Positions 51,222 through 63,613 of a stretch of DNA of 64,000 nucleotides are shown piece by piece. Source of the stretch: Nansenia antarctica (lineage: Eukaryota; Chordata; Actinopteri; Argentiniformes; Microstomatidae). The notes under the pieces were generated by a model that saw only the letters and a list, made by a program, of their open reading frames with translations, did no database searches and was not told the origin of the DNA. A program made the translations under genes and the position numbers. The first letter of the stretch is position 1. The number at the start of each line of letters is the position of its first letter. The DNA lies in assembly GCA_963989245.1 (NCBI GenBank), contig OZ022339.1, forward strand, positions 44,173,344 through 44,237,343, read 5' to 3'.

Positions 51222-52623
51222 TTGAAGGTAACTAACCCTAACCCTAACTAATAAAACTGTTCGAGTAGAAATCTGTGCGTGCATTGCCGTTATTTCTGAG
51301 ACAGATATCAAGGTTTTAAAAACGTTAATATTTTCAGGAAATCAATGCCGGACACTTATCAAGATAGACTTTCAGTAGGCTTTTCTTTGTATTTGGGAGA
51401 CAGGAACGAGTAGCCTACCTAACTCACAGGTGCAGTTTCTATTTTAACAAAAGTTTAGAGAACACTTGAACGAATGATATGTTGAAAGGAATAATATGTA
51501 TTTAGGATATGTTCTATTATACTTGTTAACTATTTTCACATGGAACAATATCCAAAACAAACTCGGTGTGTAAGTCTGGACAAAAAGGACGTTTTCAGGA
51601 ATGTGAATGAATTCAAATCTCAATATGTTTCGTTGCACATGATGCTGTAGTGGTCTATACACATGGATATCATCAACGTGTAATCTGTATGGGGATGTGG
51701 TGTCGTTTGAACGTCCTGATATTCGGGCTGCGGGCCTCTTTGTTTGGAGCCCTGATTACACAGCACACGCCTATCCCGGGCCAGCACACGCCTATCCCGG
51801 GCCAGATTGTCCTGTTTCACAGTGAAGAGGTCAATTTGCCTTTCAAACGAAAACGGCCTCTCCAGCATGGCCAGACGTGGCTATTGTGCACAAAGACCAG
51901 AGGGCCTTCTGATGACTTATGTATGCAGTGAGAGGTCTGATTTATAATTCGAGTTAAACTGCCAGACACGTGCCCAAATAGTCTAAATCAATTCGTACCA
52001 AATGGATATTTTTTGGATCTTATATGAAATGAAACACAAACTAACACGGATGACTGAATACATAGCCTACTCTTGGGAATGTGAAAGGAACCTTTCGTTG
52101 ACACAATGTAGCCTATAGCCTGGGCTTGGAGAGGTGGATGCGTAGCATAACCTATATTGCTGTTGGAGGAAAAACGGAACAAGTTCCATAATAACTTTAC
52201 AACAACATGTAGGCATGTGCCGCTGTGTCATTGCACGATATGACTTTTTTTCTTCATATTTCCATTTGATTGTCAATCCTATACGCTGCCCCAGTCCGCA
52301 GCCACTGCTTTGTTGCCTCTCTACCCCCCGCCCCCCCTTCCCCCGCGGCAGTGATGGACATTTCCTTTCGGCAGCTCGTGGCCCCCGGAGGAGAGCCACA
52401 AAGCCGTGGCACGTGTGCGTTTGTATAGAAAGCCATCAGACCGTAAAAAGAGGAGGGTCCGACGTGTGCCTCCGTCCGGGAGGGGCTGCATGGCGCGCAC
52501 ACACATTAATGTAATAAACCGCAAGTACATCTGCTAAGCTATCTGCACATCCTCCAACGACATCCACCAAACCCAGGCTTTGAACCCTCCCACACCAAAT
52601 CCACTGGGATCTCCGTTTCGTCT

Positions 52624-52682
52624 GATTGGTCGAGGATGCGACAACAAGGGGCGAGAACAATAGCATCATTCCGGCATAAAAA
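52624..52682 (+). promoter_or_regulatory. Candidate insm1 core promoter
   Basis: An inverted CCAAT box (GATTGGTC, 52624-52631) and a TATA-like CATAAAAA (52675-52682) precede the coding exon by 170-225 bp. The spacing would put the start of transcription near 52705-52715. Confidence 0.45.
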
Positions 52683-52849
52683 GAGTGCAGCTATGCCTTG
52701 GAGACGAAAACATTTCAGAAACAGAGGGATCAATAGCAGGAAAGAGAAGTTCGCATCCTTGGCTTGTGCTTGTAGTTCCACAAACCTGGGTCATATAGTC
52801 AAGATTTCGCCCTCCTCTCCAAAGTGCCTTTCCGTTGTTGTTCGCAAAG

Positions 52850-54286
52850 ATGCCCAAAGGATTCCTGGTAAAAAGGAACAAGAAATCAGCACATGTATCC
52901 TATAGGACTCGTTTGGATGAAGATGACCAGGAGCAACACACCCCAGCCTACCAGAGTCAGGTGGACATCTCCCCGCCTGTCTCTGTGGCGTCCAGTCCGG
53001 ACCGCGCAGTACCATCACCGGATCTCCCTGCAGCAGACGCGCCGGTCCCCAGGCTGGATACTAAACCGGTCCAATTTGGCAACCCCGAGGCGGTGTACCA
53101 AGCCCTCTACAGCCCCACCCGGCCCGTCAGCAAAGACCACGACCGGGGATATTTCGAGAGAAGTTTTAATCTCGGTTCCCCCATTTCTGCCGAGTCATTC
53201 CCCACGCCTGCCTCCCTCTCCAGCTTAGATCACCTCCTGTTCGCTCCTGTGGACCTGAAAATCGGCACCAGCAACAGCAACCGCAGTGGCATCCCCAGCA
53301 GCATCCCCAGCAGCATCCCCGCCACGGCCATCAGCAGCGGGACCAAAAGGCCTGCTGCATCGGACAATGAGCGCAAGAAGCCCGCCCCTAAGAAACCCAA
53401 AGCCATCAGAAAACTAACTTTTGAGGATGAAATGACAACTTCACCGGTGCTGGGTCTGAAAATCAAAGAACCGGTCGACTTCAAACCCCGAACGCAGACC
53501 CCGGGAGGTAAGCCTTTAGGAGAATATATCTGCCAACTGTGCAGGGAGGAATACGTGGACCCGTTTTCTTTAGCCCAGCACAAGTGCTCTAGGATAGTGA
53601 GGGTTGAGTATAGGTGTCCTGAGTGTGACAAGATGTTCAGTTGTCCGGCCAACCTCGCCTCTCACCGGCGCTGGCACAAACCCAGAGTCCAGACTAGCGC
53701 CCCCGGGGTGCCATCATCAACCCAGAGCATCAAATCTGAAACCGCCAAAATGCCCCTCGGTGTCAAGTCCATCCCGGAGGAAGCCAAAGACACAGGTGCC
53801 GAGCTACTGAGTGTCAGAGACACGCCGAGTCCGGGTCCGTCCGAATCGGGCTCAGAAGACGGGTTGTACGACTGCCAATACTGTGGGAAAAGGTTTAAGC
53901 GTCAGGCGTACCTCAGAAAACACATTCTGGCACACCAAGCCTTGCAAAATCAAATGTTCGAGGAGCACACGTTTCAAAACAGCGACAGAATGGAAGAACA
54001 GGTTCAAGTGGCCTCCTCGTCCTCAGAGGAACATCCAAACCAAAGTCCCCTGAATCTCAGCCCCGTGGACTGCCTTCTCTGCCCCGTGTGCGGGGAGAAT
54101 TTCCCCAACAGGGCCAGCCAGGAGAGACACCTGCGTCTCATGCACTCATCCCAGGTCTACCCCTGCAAGTACTGCCCCGCCACTTTCTACAGCTCCCCGG
54201 GACTCACCAGACACATCAACAAATGCCATCCTTCGGAGAACAGGCAGGTGATCCTGCTTCAGATGCCAGTGCGCCCCGCCTGCTAA
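52850..54286 (+). CDS. insm1: Insulinoma-associated 1, SNAG zinc-finger repressor
   Basis: Intronless, 478 residues, as in all vertebrates. It is a nuclear transcription repressor needed for neuroendocrine and neuronal progenitor differentiation. The N-terminus MPKGFLVKRNKK is a SNAG domain, which recruits LSD1/CoREST-type corepressors. The start at 52850 is fixed by SNAG needing to be N-terminal; the frame itself opens upstream. Residues 20-220 are Pro/Ser-rich. Five C2H2 fingers begin with Cys at about 228, 256, 342, 411 and 439: YICQLC, YRCPEC, YDCQYC, LLCPVC, YPCKYC. There is a short IPSSIPSSIP repeat near residue 150. Fish have two copies (insm1a, insm1b), and which one this is cannot be settled here. 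The 3' UTR runs to AATAAA at 55175-55180. Confidence 0.95.
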   Translation: MPKGFLVKRNKKSAHVSYRTRLDEDDQEQHTPAYQSQVDISPPVSVASSPDRAVPSPDLPAADAPVPRLDTKPVQFGNPEAVYQALYSPTRPVSKDHDRGYFERSFNLGSPISAESFPTPASLSSLDHLLFAPVDLKIGTSNSNRSGIPSSIPSSIPATAISSGTKRPAASDNERKKPAPKKPKAIRKLTFEDEMTTSPVLGLKIKEPVDFKPRTQTPGGKPLGEYICQLCREEYVDPFSLAQHKCSRIVRVEYRCPECDKMFSCPANLASHRRWHKPRVQTSAPGVPSSTQSIKSETAKMPLGVKSIPEEAKDTGAELLSVRDTPSPGPSESGSEDGLYDCQYCGKRFKRQAYLRKHILAHQALQNQMFEEHTFQNSDRMEEQVQVASSSSEEHPNQSPLNLSPVDCLLCPVCGENFPNRASQERHLRLMHSSQVYPCKYCPATFYSSPGLTRHINKCHPSENRQVILLQMPVRPAC

Positions 54287-55200
54287 ATGGAAGAAAAAAC
54301 GCGTGCCTTTGACGGGAGCAACGAATGGATAAAAAAAATAAAGTGTGTGATGTTATTGTAAGAGAGATAGGACAAGTTGATGTTTAGATGGTGTTATTCC
54401 AGGAAAGATGTCCTATTCATGCCAATCAGTGGTTGTATAATGCTTCTCTATATTATCTTGAATTCAATAGGCCTATATTTGACATTTCTCTCATATTAGT
54501 TTATCTAAAGAAAACAATGCGTAGTTTGACTGTTAAAAGGTATTTTTCTAGTACAGCTGCACACGTGCTCAAGTAATAGCTTCTAGACCTAAGACATTAC
54601 AATTTTATTCTGGATACGTTTTCCTCAAAAGCCTTTTTAATTCACAGACTGTGAATTGCTATCACTGTAGCTTTATGCTAGCTTGTGAGGACAGACTTAT
54701 CAACTTTGTCTTGAAAAGATAACATTTTCGAAACATCCCCTTTAGTAGAACCACAAATGCCTTTAGAATATGAAAACACATCAACACTGCTGTACAACTG
54801 CCTTAAAAAGTGAACATAATATAATAACTGTTTTGACTGCTGGCACATATTTTATTATTGTTGCAATATGTTTCATCATAATTTAATTTATTTATTTATT
54901 CTATCTGCAATTACTTTATCTAAATTATTGTTGTGTTGTGTGATTATTCTGTGAATCGTTCTGGCAGTTTACATGTCGTAGCCAAATGTTTTGTAAAAAT
55001 TATGAGTTGTGACCATTGTCGTGGATCGGTTTAAATCTTCAATCTCCACAGCTCTTGTAAAACGTAAAGCTCTTACCTTAGATGCAATCTTTTTCTATGG
55101 AAAGGTTATTTTCTTAAATGTTGGCTTTTATAGCGCTTGATTGTATGTGTACACCGTTGTCGTCTATCTATCCAAATAAAATAAAAAACAATATTTTCAA
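54287..55200 (+). other. 3' UTR of insm1
   Basis: AT-rich, no ORF, with a TTTATTTATTTATT AU-rich-type element at about 54886-54900 (AUUUA repeats, typical of unstable mRNAs). Poly(A) signal AATAAA at 55175-55180. Confidence 0.6.
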
Positions 55201-56542
55201 AATGACACCAATTCCTGTTGCTTCAGTTTGACTTTGAGAAAAATCAAACAAGTGCTATTTGAAATGTGGAAGGAAAATAACGGAATTTATTATAACAAAT
55301 AAAAAAAAAGAATAGAAACGAATAGGTCTACACTTGCATATGGCCAATGGCCTTGCACACAGTTTGGCCCACGTCGTTATTCACTTCTTTAAGTCTTTCT
55401 CAACTCTATTCACTTTAAATGAACTTTTCAAAGAATACATCAACAATGAATAGATTAGCATAACACTATAGGCTACACACGCAATGGGGAAATATTCTCG
55501 AAAATTCGAGTAGGCAAGCTTCACACGTCAGAGATTCGGCCATGGCCTAATTTGGCCAGTTTGTACGTCTACTGAAGTCAATCATTTGGTACTGATGAGT
55601 AGGCTAATAACACAATTATCATGATGTAATTATTATGATTTAGGGCCCACTCCAAGTGGATGCATCAATGCCATGCCTGAATGAGTTTGAAAAGGCACTA
55701 TATGAATGACTCAAATGGAGGCATTCTTATCACAACATTCCAATCTAATTCCTCATCCACCTCTGATGAAGTTTCATGAACCGAGATCAGTGTGCTTGAC
55801 CTTTCATTCTACAGAGTACTGAGTTAGGTAGCCTATCGATTGTCTATTTGTCAGTCTGATACAGGTGACTCAGACACTATTACTGGCTCTAAAGGCACTG
55901 TTTTGGTGCCATAAAGAACAGAGCACTTAACTCCCCATCATAAATTCCCATAATGTGGAGTCAGGACATGGCAGCAGGACAGAGGTGATGGCCACACAAC
56001 CCCCCCCCCCCAGCCCCTTGGATCAGAAGGCTATCTGTCTACCCTTGAGGACACCTGGGAGTTCGATTTGTCCTCTTGAATGAGTGCCTGTGGAAGTTTC
56101 TTAACAGTGAGGCTCACATTCACTTCCCAATAATCCACTGCATTTTTCAGAAATAAAGAAGCTCCTAACAGAAGCATCTGATTTCAGCCAACCCATGAGA
56201 GGATACAGCTCATTGTTTGGTCCAGACTTTAGGATGCTGTCATGTCACTGGTGACAAGAAAAGGGGTACAGAAGAGAGAGCGAGAGACTCCTGATATGTA
56301 GGCTTTTGAAATGTGAAATAGTCTGTGGCCACATTGTAACAGAGTCTGTTATATGCACTTCGACAAATAAAAAGCATTTTACAAAAAAATATTATACTGT
56401 ATATCTTGGTAGCCTATGTTGGAAATTATTTTAGTTTATTTATTTACCCCACATGTTCAGTTCTTTTAAACATGGTTGACTATAGTAAATGTGCATATTG
56501 CTGAACTATCTGAGGGGAAGAGCGAAGGATGAAAGCTTAGTT

Positions 56543-56591
<49 letters not shown>

Positions 56592-57030
56592 CTTTGGGGC
56601 TCCAATTATCGTGAAGTGCTCTTATGTCTTCAGCCGTTCTGCCAGGGCAGAGGTAGTGTCTGTAGACGGTGCACCTGTACCTCAGGGTGAGGGCCCATTA
56701 TCCCCCAGCAGGGCTGAGCAGCAGGGGGGACAGATGGGAGGGGGGTCAGGTTACCCCTGCTGCTGGGCTGGGGTCGCAGAATCAAGACAACAGCACCATC
56801 ATGTCAACCCCCATCTCCCCCTTCACCAGCCCCCCCCCCCCTCCCCAACCAAAGCCACTGGGGTTACAGTCAACCTGTCCCTACAGCCACACACCCTCTC
56901 CCAGCCAGGATGAACAACAGGCTAGACTGACCAACTGCATTACTGTAACTCATTTCTGTTATGCTACTTTATATTTTTTTATTGGTTACCGATATGTTTT
57001 ACTGGTATGACACAGCATGAGGACAAACAC
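55201..57030. other. Intergenic between the convergent genes
   Basis: No gene is supported. A CA tract lies at 56546-56590 and a poly-C-containing stretch at about 56826-56845. The ORFs at 56611-57010 are compositional. Confidence 0.4.
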
Positions 57031-58234
57031 ACAGAGGCATCATCATAGAATTTCAAATTGATTTAATGAAATGTTTCAATTTTTCACATCTCTAATAAAG
57101 ATAGCATGACTTCTGTCATTAAAAACAATTCGATATGTTAACAAGTAATGATGACATCTTCAAGCTTTTTTTCCTCTTATACAAAGATTATATTACAGGC
57201 ATTAATATATTTATATTCAGAGGGACTGGAGCCCTCGATTTGACACAATGTACAGGATTTCCTAAACCCAAAAAAAATCATCTAGAATTAACACTAAACT
57301 CTGTTGCTTCACATTGAGTTGAGCCAGTCTCAGTAAGACACAATCCTTGTCCTGGTCAAATCAATATCCCGTATCCTCCCATATATAACAGGGACCTCAT
57401 CCACAACATGACAATCTATTTGAATTATATCTACAATCTTTTACTCCTATGAGGAGCCAGTATAAAGATCTGGGTAGTTCTTTATAGTGGCTATTGGAAA
57501 GGTGGAAAGCATTGATCTGATCCAGGTCAATATTTGCATACATTCTTAAAAAAAATGCACAAAATGGACTTCATTCTGAACGAACTCTCAGTTCATGCCT
57601 CCTATGTTATCTGTCAGTGCTAGAGGGAAAGAGAGACTTTATATTTATTAAAAAAAAGAAAAAAAGAAAAAAAAAGGGAATGAAAGAAAGAGAGGACGTA
57701 GAGGCAAGGTAGAGAAGTGTGACACACAGGGATGATGTGGCAGCGTGGTCAGAGCCAGTGTGTGTACAACACCTGTGGCTACCATAGCAACCCAGGCGGG
57801 CAGGTAGGGGTGGGTAGTGCCAGCCTGCCTGTTGCTAGGACGGTCACTAGAGCTCAGCGCTGGTATGTCGTCTCCAAATATGAAACATAAGCAGCCCCAA
57901 AACCAAGTGGATGTTTCCATATACACTGTGTGTATGACGAGGAGAAGACATGGACATTTCTGGGAGAAAACACTTCTCTCTCTCTTGTTCACAATGAGAA
58001 GGGCCAAGCTGGCTGTCCACGGCATGATTCATGCAAATGAAGGAACAAAAACAAAAGAAATGTAATTACGTCTGACCAGTGATAGAGGGTTGTAGGAAGG
58101 GGTCATGGTGGGTAGAAATTACACAGGCACTGTGAAAAGCTCCTTCAGAAACATAGACACACACGCACACGCACCCACACACGCACACACGCCCACACAC
58201 GCATGCATGCACACACACACACACACACACACAC

Positions 58235-58271
<37 letters not shown>

Positions 58272-59816
58272 CAAGTGCATGGAGTTAAGGTTCACCTGAG
58301 GCTCCGGCGGCATTTTCCTCTAAACAGCACATTACATAATACAACACAACGGCAACATAAGTCTCCCGATATGACTCTGTATGTACATCCACAAAGGAAC
58401 AGATCAGCAAATAAAATTTAAAGCAATTTACATCCAAGAATAAAGAGAAAAAAAACATTCAATGCTAGTTTATCAATGACAGTGAGTGCAAAAGACCTCT
58501 GTGGGAACATTGGAATGTCATGATTTTATCTGCACGGGACAGCAAAACGATGGCAGAGGAAATAGACAGATGGAACTTATCGGATTACAGGTTATGAACC
58601 CAAGTTAAACAATTCTACACAGGGTAACGACATCACACAACAATTACAAATGCAGTCTTTTCTCATTCCAGCAGAGTTGCATAAATCAAAGCGCAACAAA
58701 AATCCATCAGAATCCGTTTAAAAAAAAAGAAAAAAAAGAAGGGAATTACAGCCATAAAAAATACGAAAACAAACTTCGATTCACCTCGGTTGGAAAGACA
58801 TAATTGATTGTCCACTCAAGGTTCATAACCCATTAAAAACAGACTCCTACTGCACGCCCTCACGGCACTTCGTAACCAGGAAGTGTTGTCGTGGGGGGGG
58901 GCGTGTGTGCCAGAGACAGCACCTCCTATGACGCGGTCCTTCCTCCTCTCCACAGTGAGAGGATGAGGATGGTCCACACAGACAGGCCAGCAGGGCTCCA
59001 TATCCCCCCCACCCCCCACACACAACAAACAAACAATCAGCACAAACACCACAATTCAATATTCATCCTGCCAACAGAATTGAGAGGGTATCAGTGTTTC
59101 ACACAGCAGGTTCAAAGGGGGGGGGGGGGAGATCCAAGAGGCAGATGTATATGAAAATGCATCTGGTATGGAGGAGAGGAAATGCTGTCTGTCCTGCACG
59201 GTTCTGTTACATAACCACTACATATACGGCTGTCTCTTTCAGTGTTTTTTTCTTGTGTTTTTTCTTTGCATGTATAGCAGGACAGTGCGTAAGACTTTAA
59301 GGTAAAACAGTCTCCCATTCAAGCCTTTTAGAGTTGTCTCTATTGCAGTGTCAACTACCAGCTCATAAGCTATAGCTTGAAAGTTGTGGCATAGAAAATA
59401 AATATAAATGTTTTCCATCTCGGTTGACTTTAAGACTCACAAACATCATCAACCCAGTTCCCTCTTTAAAAAAAACCCTTTTTTAAATCACAACTAGTGA
59501 CATTTAGCAGTCATTGTGAATCAAAAAGAGATTCTCTTACTTCTCTCTAGGATAATATGAAACCTGCAATCGGAGTGAACCTGAATAGCTTAACCTCATA
59601 TCCATCTCCAAAATGCAGTTCCACAGCAGAAACAACTGGAAATGTATCGAAGTATAAATAACTCCCGCTTAAATTAAAAAAATTGCAATGTGCTCCAGTT
59701 ACATGATTAAATGACACAAAACAAAAACAAACACAAAATGCACACACTCTAACTGCAGTCTCAAGGGGGGTGAGGTTGTAGGGGAGTAAGTGGGCTAGAG
59801 GGTCCGGTTGAAAAGC
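57031..59816 (-). other. Probable long 3' UTR of the convergent minus-strand gene
   Basis: Directly follows the stop at 59817-59819 on the minus strand and has no gene of its own. It contains CA/GCAC repeats (58158-58272) and A-rich runs (57645-57675, 58717-58740). TTTATT (minus AATAAA) at about 57637 and 56977 are possible poly(A) signals. Confidence 0.35.
58158..58272. repeat. (CA)n and (GCAC)n microsatellite
   Basis: CA units with interruptions, changing to eight or more GCAC units at the right side. Confidence 0.95.
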
Positions 59817-59971
59817 TCAGTTGGAGGACTTGCTAATGGCGCTGGCTGAGCGGCGGAGTTTTCCAGAAACTCGATTCTTTGTGGCACGGGGCATCGTGGG
59901 AGAGACCTGGTCAACGGAGTCTGTTCCTACGGCAACACTGAGCTCTGCACTTGTGCTGCCACTGAGAGAGC
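59817..59971 (-). CDS. Last coding exon of a gene convergent with insm1, possibly ralgapa2
   Basis: An acceptor (CATCTCCAG) precedes 155 bp open to a TGA at 59817-59819. It encodes about 51 residues: a Ser/Thr-rich stretch (SLSGSTSAELSVAVGTDSVD), then PRATKNRVSGKLRRSASAIS with a basic, phosphorylatable RRSAS site, ending SKSSN. This looks like a true C-terminus rather than chance. I do not recognise the family from these residues. In human, the gene tail-to-tail with INSM1 is RALGAPA2, in the same relative orientation, so that is the best guess by synteny. Other exons were not confidently found in 60-64 kb. Confidence 0.55.
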
Positions 59972-59982
59972 CTGGAGATGGA

Positions 59983-60018
59983 GAGAGAGAGAGAGAGAGA
60001 GAGGGAGGGGGGGGGGAC
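59983..60018. repeat. (GA)n tract next to the terminal exon acceptor
   Basis: GA/GGGG-rich run about 12-45 bp upstream of the exon on the minus strand, i.e. a CT-rich polypyrimidine tract. Confidence 0.85.
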
Positions 60019-61368
60019 AGAGAGATGGTGAGACGTGGCAGGTGTCCATGGGGCCTTTAAATGTGTCATACTCCAGCATGCTCTGCCATGCATGTGACCG
60101 CTTCCCACTCCCCGAAAGCAACCTCTTCTCTAGGGTCACATTTACAATGACCAAAAAAAGAAAAATACTACCTGAAAAGGATGTATCTGTGTATCAGCAG
60201 CATAATGACTTATTAGACCCTTGAGTTCCACACATGTTAACAATGACATACTGTATGTGTGGACTGCATCAAGGGATCCACATTCAGATGCAAGGTAAAA
60301 AAAACATCATGCCTGTATCACATGCTTTGTCAAACTTCAGCCTGCTAAAAGAGAGATGCTTCATATTTCCTCCAACACTTTGGGTTTGGATAAGTGGATG
60401 CTTGTATGAATTGAACAAAACAGAGGAGACGCAAAACATTTTAAGCCAAGTGCTAAGAACAAAATTGCCTTTCTTAGTCAGTAGAAAGAGTATTTGAGTA
60501 TCTTTTTGTGTGTCATATTGAAGTCATTACAGGCTCCAAGCAGTGATAAGTGGGAGGTGAGGGAAAAAATAAAAATAAAAATATTGCGTAAACCCTTCCT
60601 TCACCTGCCACCCCCCCCCCCCCACCACCCTGCCCGTCTCAGCCATGCCTCAAGTTTAAACAATTTCCCTGCTTTGTCAAGATGGCATCTGGTTGCCTAT
60701 TTTATTTCCTCCCCTTTTTTCTCCCTTTCCACCCCCCCGAAGCATCTCAAGTTCCTGCAGCTAAAAGGGCCAGCAGATGGCTGCAGTAACAGACACTCAG
60801 CCTGGTGGACAAGCATCCCTGACTTCCTCTCAGAGGGGGAGGTGGGGTTAAAAAGGGGGAGGAGGAGGTGGAAGTGCCGTGGCTCCTCGCTCTGCATATG
60901 AAAAGGACAGAGGAGGAGGGGACGCTGGGTAAACGTGTGGGCGGGGCATCCTCTAGGTCCAAGCCTCCAGCAGGATGGCAGCATTCCGGTACCTTCTGCT
61001 TTTGACCATTCCAGCACTAACACTTACAACTTCCTGAGTGGTCCTGTAAGCCCCACCCCCCTCCCCAGTTGTAAGGTGAGGGAGAGATAAGGACAGGGAG
61101 AGATGTCACCGCCCCCGTACAGACATAACACCCCCACCAGCATGCTGCCTACCTCCACCCATGCAACACACACCTCGATAGACAGAAGGCCCAATATTAT
61201 AGGCACTTGATAAAAACAATGGACAGTAATGATAAAATGGATGAAAACACGTCTTGAACTGGGAAACAATCATCCCCAAACTTGAATTGTGTTGTCACAG
61301 CAACCAGCCTCTCTACGCCTCGGTCCACATTGACCTCCCCTCAACAAGTCAACAGGCTGATAGGGGCG

Positions 61369-61399
<31 letters not shown>

Positions 61400-61484
61400 T
61401 TCTTGGTGTGAGACCCTCTGAACATCAGGACAGGTCAGGCTCAGGCACAGTATGTGATAAGAAGTAGGAAGAAAAGAGTAGACA

Positions 61485-61690
61485 AAGAGAAGGAGAGAGA
61501 GGGAGAGAGGAGAGAGAGGGAGAGAGGAGAGAGAGAGAGAGAGGGGGGGGGGGGTGAGAGAGAGAAAGAGAGAGAGGGGGGGGGTGAGAGAGAGAAAGAG
61601 AGAGGAGGGCGAGAGAGAGAGAGAGAGAGTGAGTGAGTGAGAGAGAGAGACAGAGAGCGAGAGTGAGAGAAAGAGAAAGAGAGAGAAAAA
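61485..61690. repeat. Large (GA)n/(GGGA)n tract
   Basis: About 200 bp of purine-only sequence on the plus strand, with G runs at about 61544-61553 and 61578-61584. Confidence 0.95.
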
Positions 61691-62070
61691 GGAAAAGGAA
61701 AAAAAACCAAACAAAGGGCCTAAATGTGGCTGGTCTCCTATTGGTCCCCTGCAGCAATTCAAACAAGGCTTAAATGACAAAGACGTTCTCCAGAGCGGCA
61801 GGTGTTAGTGTCACACTCTGCCCCAGGCCACAGCCGCACTCGGACAGGAGGGTACAGGAGAGAAAAAAAAAAAAAAAAAAAGGAAAGGAAGAGAAAGAGA
61901 AAAAGAAGGAGCGTTTGCTGGGGGGGGGAGAAGGGGAGGGGATAAAGCTGCACGGCATGCAGAACAGAAGCCAGAAGCCAGGAGTGTGCCTGTTATTGCT
62001 CATGCTGCTACTTAGTCAGTCGCTAACTGTCCCCATCGTGCGTCACTCTCAATTACCAGCCCGAACCCAC

Positions 62071-62099
62071 ACACACAACCACACACCCACACACCCACA

Positions 62100-62132
<33 letters not shown>
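62071..62132. repeat. (CA)n microsatellite
   Basis: CA repeat with CCCA interruptions. Confidence 0.9.
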
Positions 62133-62135
<3 letters not shown>

Positions 62136-62831
62136 ACCTCCTATCCGTTTATCCACCTTTCATTTTGGCGGCTGGTAAATAAAGCTGGTTAGTACCAAAT
62201 TATAAAAGAAAAGAAAAACAACCAGAGAGAGGAGAGGAGAGCGAGCGAGTGAGCGAGGCGAGGCCCTGGGGCCACGGACACAACAAGGTTCCGGTCGGGG
62301 GCTCGGGGCTTACCTTCTTCAAATACCGTTATGACACCCTTTTACATATTTTTAATCTAAAAGAAAAGAACACAGACAGCAGAGCATCACATCAGACAAG
62401 AGTCATACCACGACACAACACAGAGATGCTGCTAAGCACAGTCGCTGTAGGGGGGGGAGGGGGGGGGGGGGCATTCAAACAGCTTGCGTAGGCACTGTGG
62501 TTAGTTACTGTCACTGTGAGAATCAAAAAGAGACAAACACATATGAAGGAGTTAATACATGACTTAACCTCATAGGAGCCAACGGACCCCCATGGGCATC
62601 CGAAGTGATATAAAGAGTTTACCTCGATCAATTCTCTTCAAAGATATCACATTTTTTTCACAACTTTGCATGCTATACGATGCCACCATTTTTTTCCAGA
62701 GACGGTAAACACGGCCTAAGTCACATCCAGTTTTCTCCAACTGGAGAATGCGTCATGTCCGGTTTCAACGCCGAATTTCCATACCATTGGTCGGCCAATC
62801 CCCCCAAAAATTTAAAAAATAAAATCTGATA

Positions 62832-63305
62832 CATGAGAAAGGTCAAAGGTCAAAGATGGTGCCAACATATCTCCAAATGGCCTAAACATATAGGTGTCCG
62901 CCTAAACATACCTGTACTAAAACAGGTACAAAGTTGCATTTGCTCACATTACTAGCATCGACTTTGGCACAAGTACTAATAAGACCCTGGAGTACTGATT
63001 CCTAGATGATTTGGGCTTATTCATCAGGTTTCCAAGGTGATATTCACTGTAAAAGCTGTTGTTTTTTTAGGCGGAGACTGAATTTGAGATGTTTTATAAT
63101 GTTCTAGCTCTATTTGCTCTGACACAGTAACATAGATTTTGATTCTGACACTTCTACAGCTACCCCACAGGTGTTAGCTTTCATTTGATAACAATATCAT
63201 TATGAAGGCCCTTGTGATTGTGGAGATATTCTATATTCACTCTGGGCATGTCATTTCGAGCAGAAAACCAGAAAAATGAGGTGGATAAGATGAGGTTAAT
63301 AGACA
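62832..63305 (+). repeat. Dispersed repeat, copy 2
   Basis: Direct-orientation match to 4607-5040. Here it has about 45 bp (GTGGAGATATTCTATATTCA...) that copy 1 lacks. No hAT ends flank it. Confidence 0.85.
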
Positions 63306-63533
63306 GCTCAGAGAGTGACAGGGCGCAAGTCTGTTTGAAAAAACCCCAACCCCTGCTGCTTTGAGTCGCTTGCGTGACCTTATGAATCTGTCCTACCCAT
63401 ATTGGTTTAATGATTTCTGTCATTCGCGTCGTTTTGGGAATCTGTTTCGTTAAGAGATATGGTGGTCGGACAGAGGTGGTCGGAGCAGCAGACCTGAGTT
63501 GCCTGAAAAGATTCTCAATAAATCCCCAATATC

Positions 63534-63534
<1 letters not shown>

Positions 63535-63611
<77 letters not shown>
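63535..63611. repeat. (GA)n microsatellite
   Basis: About 77 bp of pure GA. Confidence 0.95.

Positions 63612-63613
<2 letters not shown>

Noticed and set aside
58066..58421. RACVRAC / THARTHAR repeats resembling a Cys-rich peptide gene
   Set aside because: Frames across the (GCAC)n repeat in a probable 3' UTR.
61349..61780. Ser/Leu-rich and Phe/Ser-rich ORFs on the minus strand
   Set aside because: They come from the long purine/pyrimidine tract and show no domain.
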